The notes under the pieces are model-generated. The model had not been told where the DNA came from and did no database searches. It worked only from the letters and a program-made list of their open reading frames with translations. This document shows, piece by piece, positions 1 to 7,156 of a stretch of DNA of 64,000 nt (the stretch's first letter is position 1; each line of letters opens with the position of its first letter). The stretch is from UBA6168 sp041392505 (GTDB lineage Bacteria; Bacteroidota; Bacteroidia; Chitinophagales; Saprospiraceae): contig JAWKLX010000012.1 of NCBI GenBank assembly GCA_041392505.1, positions 62,001 to 126,000 of the forward strand, given 5' to 3'. A program made the position numbers and the translations under genes.

Positions 1-116
1 TCTTCAAAGACAGCTTCCCCAGTCAAGGTGCCGAAAAGATCAGGTTCAACCTTGTCCTCTTGGCAGGCAACGAAGGATAGCGTCATCCCCAATATTAGTA
101 GGTATATTTTATTCAT
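1..116 (-). CDS. Lipoprotein N-terminus, cut by window edge (possible last gene of curli operon)
   Basis: The minus-strand ATG at 114-116 opens a frame that stays open to the window edge (38 codons). It begins MNKIYLLILGMTLSFVACQE, a short hydrophobic signal ending in a lipobox (FVAC), so it is a lipoprotein. The residues after it (about 20) end in LTGEAVF, which could be the start of a carboxypeptidase-regulatory-like beta domain, but too little is visible to say. It lies 29 bp after the csgG stop on the same strand, so it is probably co-transcribed with the curli genes and may be an accessory factor. Function unknown; the rest lies outside the window. Confidence 0.6.
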   Translation of the reverse strand, partial: MNKIYLLILGMTLSFVACQEDKVEPDLFGTLTGEAVFE

Positions 117-145
117 AATCAGATCATTCTGTTTTCCCATCGGCA

Positions 146-1594
146 TTAAAAATCAGTTTCTAATGGTTTTTTGTATTGAAATTTACGTTGCCCTTCTACT
201 TTTTTACCGAAGTAAAAATTCAAACCGATATTTCCCCGCCAGTAATAGTCATTGTATTTTCCTTGCTCCATGGCATCCAATCGGTCATTGAATAAATAAT
301 TGTAATCGGCACTGAAAAACAAACCGAGGTTGTCTTTAATCATCATTTCAAAACCTCCACCAAAATGAAATTTGGAATACCACTCGTCTGAATAATCAAA
401 TCTGGTAGCGCGGTTTTGGGTAATGACGCCGAGACCTCCTTTCAAAAATGGGGTAAAGCTGTCGTAAGGGAAAAAACGATAAGTCGCATCCAATTCTGCG
501 TAGCTCACTTTTGATTGGTAAAACTTCTTTGTGGAGAGCGAACTCAGGCCAAAATGAACCCCGACACCTAATTGGGGGAAGGGTGTCAGGGTAATACCAG
601 TTTCGATTCCCGTTTTTAACAACGGATCGGGGAAGTCTCCCTGGTATAAAAGATTAGTCGATCCAATATTCAGTGCAAAAGCACCCCGACGGTTGTCAAT
701 ACTTTTTCCAAAAATGTCCGTCTTGGGAATTAATTCTTTCTCTTTTAAATATTCTTTTACTGGGCTTTCCGCCATCAAACGGGCCTCCTTTGGTGTCCAT
801 AAATTATCAAGGATTCCTTCGACCACCAAACTCATCACTGCCTTTTCAATGGCTTCTGTCACGGCCATTTCAGAGGGTTCGTTGTAGGTGAAACCAGTTT
901 CGATTTCCAGCAGCCTGCTAAAGCGGACAAACTGAAAAAGCCCCGCATCAATTTGTTGGGAAAGGATTGTTTTAGAGGTATATACAGTTTTTAAGATTTT
1001 ACCATTGCTGGTGGAAACAGCCCTCAAATAGACAGTAACCCTATCTTGACGGTACTGGCTGGATCCTCCAACGCCAAAATAGCGAAGTCCTGCACCTCCT
1101 GTCACCACATTGGCATCGTAGGAAATAATACCTCCTTCGAGCATGACGCCTGCGTAGAGTAGGGGAGGCAACAATTGGTTGTTCTCATTTTCAGAAGCAT
1201 CGGACGTATTAAACTGGGCACGGCTGGAGCGGATGATTTTTCTTTCGTTAAGGAGGTTGCTGACATTTTCCCGCTCAATGGGAATGAACCAGCCCGAATC
1301 ATCCAATGCTTTCAGTAAAATACTGGTTGCCCCTTGGGTTACTGCGGTGCTCCAACTGGTTCCGTTTTGGGTAGGTTTGTATTGGCCCGTCTGATCCCTG
1401 AATTTATAAACAGCCACTACGATCTTGTCTTTCGGTTCGGGCAAATTTTTCAAATCGAGCGTGCTCTGTGTTTCCTCTCCTAATCTCGCCTTGTTTTGTT
1501 GGATGGGCTGGACTAAGTAAGAGCCACATCCATTGCTGACAAGGAATAAGGAAAACAAGACAAAGACCGTTAAGGGCCGGTGTAAGTTTTTCAT
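146..1594 (-). CDS. csgG: CsgG-type curli secretion pore lipoprotein with C-terminal beta-barrel extension
   Basis: Outer-membrane lipoprotein that forms the nonameric channel exporting curli subunits. I chose the ATG at 1594 (MKNLHRPLTV) because it starts the signal peptide directly; a TTG 18 bp upstream would only add residues before it. The lipobox is VSNGC. The CsgG domain covers roughly residues 35-265 and shows the family features VVAVYKFRDQTGQYKP, ILLKALDDSGWF and NLLNERKIIR. Classical CsgG is about 277 aa; this protein is about 482 aa, and residues ~300-482 alternate hydrophobic and polar strands ending in GNIGLNFYFG, like a small outer-membrane barrel. It follows csgF by 131 bp, with an intrinsic terminator at the csgF stop. 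Identity as CsgG is firm; the role of the extension is unknown. Confidence 0.93.
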   Translation of the reverse strand: MKNLHRPLTVFVLFSLFLVSNGCGSYLVQPIQQNKARLGEETQSTLDLKNLPEPKDKIVVAVYKFRDQTGQYKPTQNGTSWSTAVTQGATSILLKALDDSGWFIPIERENVSNLLNERKIIRSSRAQFNTSDASENENNQLLPPLLYAGVMLEGGIISYDANVVTGGAGLRYFGVGGSSQYRQDRVTVYLRAVSTSNGKILKTVYTSKTILSQQIDAGLFQFVRFSRLLEIETGFTYNEPSEMAVTEAIEKAVMSLVVEGILDNLWTPKEARLMAESPVKEYLKEKELIPKTDIFGKSIDNRRGAFALNIGSTNLLYQGDFPDPLLKTGIETGITLTPFPQLGVGVHFGLSSLSTKKFYQSKVSYAELDATYRFFPYDSFTPFLKGGLGVITQNRATRFDYSDEWYSKFHFGGGFEMMIKDNLGLFFSADYNYLFNDRLDAMEQGKYNDYYWRGNIGLNFYFGKKVEGQRKFQYKKPLETDF

Positions 1595-1688
1595 GTTAAA
1601 TAGCTTCTGCAAAAAATGTTAAGACTGTAAAACAGGGGATGCCTTAGCCCCATGGAATGGAACTAAGGAAGGGGAGGGTAGATGTCAA

Positions 1689-1728
1689 GAAAAAAAAATA
1701 GGGGCAAAAAAATAATTGGGTGCCCCTA
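1689..1728 (-). terminator. Intrinsic terminator at the csgF stop codon
   Basis: An 8-bp stem (1699-1706 paired with 1721-1728) is followed in the minus-strand direction by a run of U (the A-tract at about 1689-1698). The csgF stop codon (1726-1728) lies in the stem. It should separate csgG and the downstream lipoprotein from csgABEF, or act as a partial terminator that lowers pore expression relative to fibre subunits. Confidence 0.65.
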
Positions 1729-2145
1729 AAAAAATGGGATAACAATTTGTGTCTGTTCGCCTTGAGCTAAATCGAAAACCGTTATGGTCAACCCTTCTAA
1801 AGTGGTAGCCACATCAATTTGGAAATCGCCTAGTTCATAAGTACCATCGGTAAAACCATCTTCGCCAAATTGAGTGGTAATGATTTCCCTTGATATTTGA
1901 TTGAGCAACAGGTTGTTAAGGCTTTGGGTAAATGACTCCGCAGATGTTCGGTTTGACCCAAATGAAACTTGGTTCGGGTCTTTGGTTAGGTCTTGGATTT
2001 GGGCGGAACTTAATAGCCAATTATAGTTGAAAGTATCTCCACCAAAGGCTGGGTTTTTAGGTGTATAAACAAAGTCTTGCGCCATTAGCTGTGAAGAAAA
2101 AAACAGGCAATTAAGGGTAATTATCAATTTAAAAAAGGTGCTCAT
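1726..2145 (-). CDS. csgF: CsgF-type curli assembly protein
   Basis: Secreted chaperone that sits at the CsgG pore and couples subunit export to nucleation on the cell surface. The 139-aa length matches the family. The N-terminus is a Sec signal peptide (cleavage after QLMAQ). It is followed by the strongly conserved CsgF start DFVYTPKNPAFGG and NYNWLLSSAQ, the segment known in the family to insert into the CsgG channel. The C-terminal half (FQIDVATTLEGLTITVFDLA) matches the usual CsgF end. It lies 20 bp after csgE and overlaps a terminator stem. Confidence 0.93.
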   Translation of the reverse strand: MSTFFKLIITLNCLFFSSQLMAQDFVYTPKNPAFGGDTFNYNWLLSSAQIQDLTKDPNQVSFGSNRTSAESFTQSLNNLLLNQISREIITTQFGEDGFTDGTYELGDFQIDVATTLEGLTITVFDLAQGEQTQIVIPFF

Positions 2146-2165
2146 AGTCTTTGTTTTTTCTGAAA

Positions 2166-2954
2166 TTAGTAAATACCGCTTCCGATCAAATCGTCTCCTT
2201 CAATAACGGAATGGTTATTTGGGTCGGTCAAATAATTTTCAAGTAGCCCAACTAATTGACCCGCCAAATCTTCAATCACTTCTGTCTGAGGCCGCAAGTT
2301 TAGCTGGGTTATTGTTTTGTCATTTACCTCAACCACCACCACAGAACCAATTCCAATTCTTGCGGGCATTTCTCGGATGGTGATGGTCTGTCCGTGCGCA
2401 TCAATTTGCAAGGTGGACCAGTTTCGGTAAAAGGTTTCGTAAAAATCACGAGCCAGCTTAGAACGGGTTTCATCGAGGATTAGCCCATCTATTTCAAGCT
2501 CAATAAAATTACTTTTCGACCTATTGTCTTTTTGATGTGTGGGTGGATCAGTCGGCGGCGGTACCACAGCTACTATTTTTTGCTGTGGCGGGGGGGCATC
2601 TATCTTGTCAAAAGCAAGTAATTCATTTTCTTTGGTCAGTAGTGACAAATGGATGTATTCAAAATCTGCATCCTTAATAGTGAAAATCGCTTTGGTCAAA
2701 AGGGTAGTGATATTTGGCAATGCTAAGGTTTGGGCTTTTTGGATATCCGGCTCTTTCCCCCTTAATTTCAAAACGGCTTCGTAGTTGAAATAAACCGGTG
2801 AACTTGTATTATTTCTGCACCATCCAACAATTATTTTTTTTCCATCCACTTCCTGCGAATCAAGCCACACTTGGTATTTCTCCAACTGCTGGGCTGAAAG
2901 CGCAGGCCAAAAACCTACACTGAGGAAAAGAAAGCAGACAAAAAATTTCTTCAT
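2166..2954 (-). CDS. csgE: CsgE-type curli chaperone with an N-terminal CsgC/CsgH-like domain
   Basis: Periplasmic curli factor. I start it at the ATG at 2954 (MKKFFVCFLF), which gives a clean signal peptide cleaved near SAQ; an ATG four codons earlier is also possible. Three parts are visible. Residues ~22-115 form a beta-rich domain (YQVWLDSQEVDGKKIIVGWC, YFNYEAVLKLRGKE, ending TLALPNITTLLTKAIFTI) that resembles the Ig-like CsgC/CsgH amyloid inhibitor. A proline-rich linker follows (PPPQQKIVAVVPPPTDPP). Residues ~148-262 are CsgE: IELEIDGLILDETRSKLARD, FYETFYRNW, then an IREMPARIGIGSVVVVEVND segment as in E. coli CsgE. CsgE caps CsgG and gates subunits. E. coli CsgE is about 129 aa, so this protein is doubled by the extra domain. 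The CsgE half is secure; the CsgH-like half is my inference from sequence pattern. Confidence 0.88.
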   Translation of the reverse strand: MKKFFVCFLFLSVGFWPALSAQQLEKYQVWLDSQEVDGKKIIVGWCRNNTSSPVYFNYEAVLKLRGKEPDIQKAQTLALPNITTLLTKAIFTIKDADFEYIHLSLLTKENELLAFDKIDAPPPQQKIVAVVPPPTDPPTHQKDNRSKSNFIELEIDGLILDETRSKLARDFYETFYRNWSTLQIDAHGQTITIREMPARIGIGSVVVVEVNDKTITQLNLRPQTEVIEDLAGQLVGLLENYLTDPNNHSVIEGDDLIGSGIY

Positions 2955-3002
2955 AGATAATAACATTTGTCAGTGAAGGGTAATTTCCCCTGCCGACAAA
3001 TA

Positions 3003-3530
3003 TTAGTATCCAGTCTCCCGGATGATAACTTTTAGGCCATTGCCTATTTGTCGGACTTTAAATTCGCTGTTGTTCACGGCTTCAATGACGGTCTGTATTT
3101 CATTGTCGTTGCCAATTTGAATCATTTCAGAATAGATTTGATTACTCTGAATCAATTCTTGATTGACTGTATTCCCACTGCCTTGCTGAATGGTAACCAG
3201 TTTATTGCCCTCTCCAGTATTTATTAATTCAAACAAGTTCAAGTCGCCTTGTTGAATGAGAGCCAATTGGTTATTTTGCCCATCCTGCGTAATCAGTGCA
3301 ATGTTCCAGTCACCACTTTGCAAGGCCCTTGTCAGGTTACCAAAATTTCCATTTTGAACTTGAATCAATTCCAATTCATTGGAATTGCCAATCTGTTGGA
3401 TAAAGGCATCATTGCCAGTTTCTGATAAGTTGATATCAAGCAGTTCAGCCGGTTGCAGCAACAGATCCTGCTCGTGAAGCAACTGCGCTTCAACAGTAAA
3501 GGCCAGCAAAAACAAAAACACAATTGCCAT
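3003..3530 (-). CDS. CsgB-like minor curlin (nucleator candidate)
   Basis: Secreted curlin-repeat protein. The ATG at 3530 (MAIVFLFLLAFTVEAQ) gives a plausible signal peptide; the frame stays open to 3635 but the extra residues look non-coding. The mature part carries loose repeats of about 22 residues with the curlin spacing of N, Q and G: FIQQIGNSNELELIQVQNG, LITQDGQNNQLALIQQGD, LVTIQQGSGNTVNQ, MIQIGNDNEIQT. It lacks the regularity of the larger curlin beside it and ends in a basic tail (KVRQIGNGLKVIIRETGY), as minor subunits often do. Placement between the major curlin and csgE and the length of about 175 aa favour a CsgB role. A second structural subunit is the alternative. Confidence 0.8.
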   Translation of the reverse strand: MAIVFLFLLAFTVEAQLLHEQDLLLQPAELLDINLSETGNDAFIQQIGNSNELELIQVQNGNFGNLTRALQSGDWNIALITQDGQNNQLALIQQGDLNLFELINTGEGNKLVTIQQGSGNTVNQELIQSNQIYSEMIQIGNDNEIQTVIEAVNNSEFKVRQIGNGLKVIIRETGY

Positions 3531-3722
3531 TGCAATGCGCTTGATATGAGTCAGCTTCACGAGTGAGGAATTAAAATTTAAAAATGGGAAATAATACAGC
3601 CATATTGCTAAAACAAGTCCGAAGGGGAGAAGCATTCTTCTCCATCCTTCGAACTTAGCGAGTCTTAACCAGAAAGCTGATTTATTAATCCCTGTATCTT
3701 ATCACAAGAAGAAAAAATCTTC

Positions 3723-4568
3723 TTAGTTGTTTGATTGAGTGACCACAGCAGAGTTATTGTTACCAACTTGATTGATGATGTTGGTATGCTCATTACCCGT
3801 CTGTGCGTTGATTGCATCGTTTGTATTTCCTTCTTGGTTGATAGAACTTGCATTCAAATCACCTTGCTGCACTAAGAGGATGCTATTTCCATTTCCAGTC
3901 TGAATCAACCGAGGGTCAGTGTCTGAGCCAGCAAAGTTGTTGCTGCCGTTTTGCAAAACATTAATGTCGTTACCATTACCTTCGACCATGGCGCTTACAT
4001 TATTGGAAATGCCGTTTTGAGTAATAATGTCAACGTTTCCGTCACCGATGACACTGGTTCTGGCAAACTGGTTTTCACCATTTTGAGCTTGAGTGCTAAG
4101 GTTGTTGCTACCATAAATGATGCTTTCGGCTACTTGGTTTGAAACACCTAATTGTTGTTGAATTGACCTGTTGTTATTGCCTTCTTGAAAAATTAGCGCC
4201 CGGCTATCATCAGTCTGAAGGTCTTGGTTAGCGATATTTCCTCCACCTTCGGTTGAAATTTCAACTCGGTTATTATTGGCTTGGATTTGAGAAACAGCTT
4301 GGTTGCCATCTCCAACTTGTTGGATGAAAATCAGGTTGTCAGAACCAGAAACTTGATTGTCGATGGTGTTGGTGTTGCCATTTTGACTCAAAGAAAGGTC
4401 GTTGTTACTACCTTCGTGAATGATCAAGTTTGAGTTTTGAGCACCAGTTTGAGTTACATTTGTTGAGTTGCCATCGCCCCTTTGTTCAAGGTTATTCATA
4501 TTGCCTTGTGCAATACTAAAACCAACAAAAATGAATAAAGCTGAGAACAGTGTGAATGATCTTTTCAT
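3723..4568 (-). CDS. CsgA-like major curlin, long form
   Basis: Likely main amyloid subunit of the curli fibre. The first 20 residues are a Sec signal (MKRSFTLFSALFIFVGFSIA). The remaining ~260 residues are almost entirely an 11-residue repeat of the type xxxxxQxGxxN, for example STNVTQTGAQN, DLSLSQNGNTN, VDIITQNGISN, SILLVQQGDLN and TNIINQVGNNN. I count about 22-23 such half-repeats, equal to about 11 strand-turn-strand units; E. coli CsgA has five. One half-repeat (near GSDTDPRLIQ) carries a short insertion. It is the first gene of the operon and directly follows the promoter at 4833-4860. Confidence 0.88.
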   Translation of the reverse strand: MKRSFTLFSALFIFVGFSIAQGNMNNLEQRGDGNSTNVTQTGAQNSNLIIHEGSNNDLSLSQNGNTNTIDNQVSGSDNLIFIQQVGDGNQAVSQIQANNNRVEISTEGGGNIANQDLQTDDSRALIFQEGNNNRSIQQQLGVSNQVAESIIYGSNNLSTQAQNGENQFARTSVIGDGNVDIITQNGISNNVSAMVEGNGNDINVLQNGSNNFAGSDTDPRLIQTGNGNSILLVQQGDLNASSINQEGNTNDAINAQTGNEHTNIINQVGNNNSAVVTQSNN

Positions 4569-4832
4569 GGTAATGCTTTTGAAATTGTTTAATGAGTAAG
4601 TTTTGATTATTTGATAAAAGCAATGAGAATATTGCGGAATGCAACTTTAGCATTGCCTTTGAATCCAATTTCTTGACAGTGAACAAAAAGTAGGTTAATC
4701 TTCCTTTGGTTGGGAGGTAGTTGATGGAATTTGAAATCCTAGCAACTTAATAAGCGTTGAGACCAGATAAATTAATGACCGATTGATTTTAGTTGAAGCT
4801 TACAAAGAATGTTGTTTTCTGAAGTTGTGTGG

Positions 4833-4860
4833 CAAAGGTAATTAGCACCATCATATCCAA
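4833..4860 (-). promoter_or_regulatory. Promoter of the curli operon
   Basis: On the minus strand TACCTTTG (4833-4840) matches the Bacteroidota -7 box TAnnTTTG, and TTG (4858-4860) sits 17 bases upstream as a -33 box. Transcription would begin near 4826, giving a leader of about 260 nt before the csgA-like start at 4568. The rest of the 340-bp divergent gap (4569-4908) holds no gene; the other clear feature in it is the TACGTA cluster. Confidence 0.55.
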
Positions 4861-4872
4861 CCTATAGTCAAT

Positions 4873-4906
4873 TTACGTATTTGTCCCTTACGTATTACTA
4901 CGTAAG
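4873..4906. promoter_or_regulatory. Triple TACGTA site, candidate operator between curli operon and cupin gene
   Basis: TACGTA occurs three times in 31 bp (4874-4879, 4889-4894, 4899-4904). The last two form a perfect 8-bp inverted repeat CTTACGTA / TACGTAAG separated by TTAC. The first two are part of a direct repeat TTACGTATT with 15-bp spacing. The cluster lies just upstream of the curli -33 box and just before the divergent cupin start, the right place for a regulator of either gene. No known regulator is matched. Confidence 0.45.
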
Positions 4907-4908
4907 AA

Positions 4909-5283
4909 ATGAAATTTATGAAAATTATGATTTTAAAACTAATTGATTCACAACTATTTAAGGCAGGAGACAATACCTCATTGAGAGAAGTTTTGCATCC
5001 CAAAAATCTTCCAATTAACTTACCTTACAGTTTAGCTTATGCATTTCTCGAACCTGACGAAACTTCATTGTTGCATTCTTTGAAAGAAACCGAAGTTTAC
5101 TTTATTATCAGTGGTAATGGTATCATCAAAATTGGAGCAGAAGAAAGTGAATTTGCAAAAGGGGACTGTTTGTTAGTGCCTCCCGACACCCCCCAATCAA
5201 TTATTAATACAGGTAGAGAAAGGCTTGAGTTTATTTGTATTGTTTCGCCTCCGTGGACAGAGGAAGGAGAAACAATTCTTTAA
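4909..5283 (+). CDS. Small cupin-domain protein
   Basis: A 124-aa single-domain cupin. The barrel motifs are visible: EVYFIISGNGIIKIG is a cupin motif 1-like strand pair, and GDCLLVPPDTPQSIINTG is the motif 2 region. Canonical motif 1 histidines are largely replaced (LHSLKETEVYF keeps one His and Glu), so metal binding is uncertain. Three in-frame ATGs (4909, 4918, 4927) compete as starts; the last leaves the TACGTA palindrome fully upstream. Similar small cupins often act as sugar isomerases or ligand sensors. Here it precedes a glycosyltransferase by 113 bp, so a link to sugar metabolism is possible but not shown. Confidence 0.75.
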   Translation: MKFMKIMILKLIDSQLFKAGDNTSLREVLHPKNLPINLPYSLAYAFLEPDETSLLHSLKETEVYFIISGNGIIKIGAEESEFAKGDCLLVPPDTPQSIINTGRERLEFICIVSPPWTEEGETIL

Positions 5284-5396
5284 GAGAAAAGAATTTGTTA
5301 ACTAACTATTCTGGCAAATTTATATGGATTCTAAATGAGGCACTCGATTTAAAAGAAGTACCAAGAATTGGCAAATTGAATACATTTGCGGTTCTT

Positions 5397-6614
5397 ATGA
5401 ATATCCTTATTCTTTGTAAAAAATTCCCTTATCCACTCAAAGAAGGCGAACCAATCGCCATTTCCTATTTGGCCCGTTCCTTATATGAAGGTGGGTGCAC
5501 CATTTCCCTGTTTGTCCTAAATACCTCTAAGCATTTTTTTGATCCCGCCAACTTGCCTCCAAACCATAACTTTTATCGTAAAATTTATACAGTCGAACAA
5601 AATATTGATATAACAATTAGTGGCGCTGTAAAAAGTATGATCAAAGGTGAATCTTATATTTTGTCAAGATTTGATTCAGAGGAATACGGGAAAAAATTGA
5701 CAGCTATTTTAATGGAAGAACGATTTGACGTGATCCAATTGGAGACCATCTATATGGCACATTACATCAAAATTATTCGGCGGTTTTCCAACGCTGTAAT
5801 TGCACTGAGGACTCATAATGTAGAACATTTGATTTGGGATAGGGTGGCTACTATGACTCGTTCTTTTTTTAAAAGAAATTATTTAAGGTATCAAAACCAG
5901 TCGCTGAAAAAGTTTGAGTTAAATAAAATTCAAGCATGTGATATTTTGACCGCCATAACAAATAAAGACCTTGAGATTTTTAGAAGTTTAGGTTTCAAAA
6001 AAGAAGGGTTGGTGGCACCAGTTGGCATAAACATCAAGGAATATGATTTAAAAGTTCCTGTAATTGATTTTAATCAAACCATTGGGTTTATTGGAGCGTT
6101 AGATTGGATGCCAAACCAAGATGGTGTAAGTTGGTTTTTAGAAAAAGTCTGGCCAGCGATTGAAATTGAATTCCCAAAAGCGACTTTTCATATTGCGGGA
6201 AAAAATACACCTGATTGGATCTTTGAAAAGAAAACGAATAAAATAGTAGTACACGGTGAGGTGGATGATGCGAAAGTGTTTATCGGCTCTCACCCAATAT
6301 TAGTTGCCCCACTATTTTCGGGTAGTGGAATTAAGGTAAAAGTGTTGGAGGGAATGGCTTTGGGCAAGGTTATAATAACTACATCAATTGGAGTCGAAGG
6401 AATCCCTGCGATTCATGGAGTCCATGTTTTAATTGCAGATGATAAAACAAGTTTTATTGAGGCGATTAAGATTTGTTTTTATAATCAAGATAAAATGAAA
6501 GACATAGGTTTTCAAGCACGAAAATTTATTAAAAACAATTTTGATGCTAAAATAATTTGTAAAAACGTTTTGCATTCATATCAGCATTTAGTTGATAAAC
6601 GTGCAAATAATTGA
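5397..6614 (+). CDS. Family 4 glycosyltransferase (GT-B fold)
   Basis: A 405-aa cytoplasmic glycosyltransferase. I use the ATG at 5397 (MNILILCKKFPYPLKEGEPI), the standard start of these enzymes: a beta strand followed by the acceptor-site loop. The frame is open further upstream but reads as non-coding. The C-terminal half holds the donor-binding domain: IGFIGALDWMPNQDGVSWFL, then SGSGIKVKVLEGMALGKVII with the conserved Glu, then GVEGIPA. This is the Glyco_trans_1_4 arrangement. Substrate cannot be read from sequence; a role in exopolysaccharide or surface glycan synthesis is likely. It stands alone rather than in a polysaccharide cluster. Confidence 0.85.
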   Translation: MNILILCKKFPYPLKEGEPIAISYLARSLYEGGCTISLFVLNTSKHFFDPANLPPNHNFYRKIYTVEQNIDITISGAVKSMIKGESYILSRFDSEEYGKKLTAILMEERFDVIQLETIYMAHYIKIIRRFSNAVIALRTHNVEHLIWDRVATMTRSFFKRNYLRYQNQSLKKFELNKIQACDILTAITNKDLEIFRSLGFKKEGLVAPVGINIKEYDLKVPVIDFNQTIGFIGALDWMPNQDGVSWFLEKVWPAIEIEFPKATFHIAGKNTPDWIFEKKTNKIVVHGEVDDAKVFIGSHPILVAPLFSGSGIKVKVLEGMALGKVIITTSIGVEGIPAIHGVHVLIADDKTSFIEAIKICFYNQDKMKDIGFQARKFIKNNFDAKIICKNVLHSYQHLVDKRANN

Positions 6615-6688
6615 GGGTTGTTTTAAAAGAAAAATTCAACCCAAAAATACTGAAGAATAAATTATTCACTAAATAATTCAAATGTAAA

Positions 6689-7132
6689 ATGACTAAATTA
6701 CTAAAAATTTTAACCGCAATTTCACTACTCAGTATTTTTGCCTGTCAAAGTAATGACCCTAACCATATTGCACAAGAAAACCTCAAGGATGAACTGATGG
6801 TTGTTCACGATGAAGTAATGCCAAAAATGGGCGAAATTCATAAATTGAAAAAACAGCTAAAAAAACTATCTACTGAATCATCTGTTGAGGAAAATGGAAA
6901 TTTGGAAGAAATAAAAAATGCCATTTATGCTTTAGAAAAAGCAGACGATGGTATGATGGATTGGATGGCTAATTTCAAGAGCCCTTCTAAATTAAGAGGT
7001 GAAAAAAGTCACGAAGAAATAATGGCTTATTTGGAAAATGAAAAAGAGAAAATAGAACAAGTTAAAAATGATATGATGACGAGCATTGAACGAGCGAAAA
7101 AACTTGTTGAAATTCACAGCACAGCTGAATAA
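6689..7132 (+). CDS. Small coiled-coil lipoprotein
   Basis: A 147-aa lipoprotein with lipobox LLSIFAC (Cys19). The mature part is nearly all charged helix (MPKMGEIHKLKKQLKKLS, and later ENEKEKIEQVKNDMM), with heptad-like spacing around a central segment DDGMMDWMANFKSP. Homologues in Bacteroidota are usually labelled 'viral A-type inclusion protein', a name with no functional meaning. It sits 25 bp before the SCO gene and probably shares its transcript. It may be an envelope factor for the SCO/cytochrome pair, but the function is unknown. Confidence 0.78.
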   Translation: MTKLLKILTAISLLSIFACQSNDPNHIAQENLKDELMVVHDEVMPKMGEIHKLKKQLKKLSTESSVEENGNLEEIKNAIYALEKADDGMMDWMANFKSPSKLRGEKSHEEIMAYLENEKEKIEQVKNDMMTSIERAKKLVEIHSTAE

Positions 7133-7156
7133 TTTTTTCAATTTAAGATCAATAAC

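Noticed and set aside
3723..4568. Antifreeze or ice-binding repeat protein instead of curlin
   Set aside because: The 11-residue spacing with Gln and Asn, and the flanking csgB/E/F/G genes, fit curlin; no Thr-x-Thr ice-binding ladder is seen.
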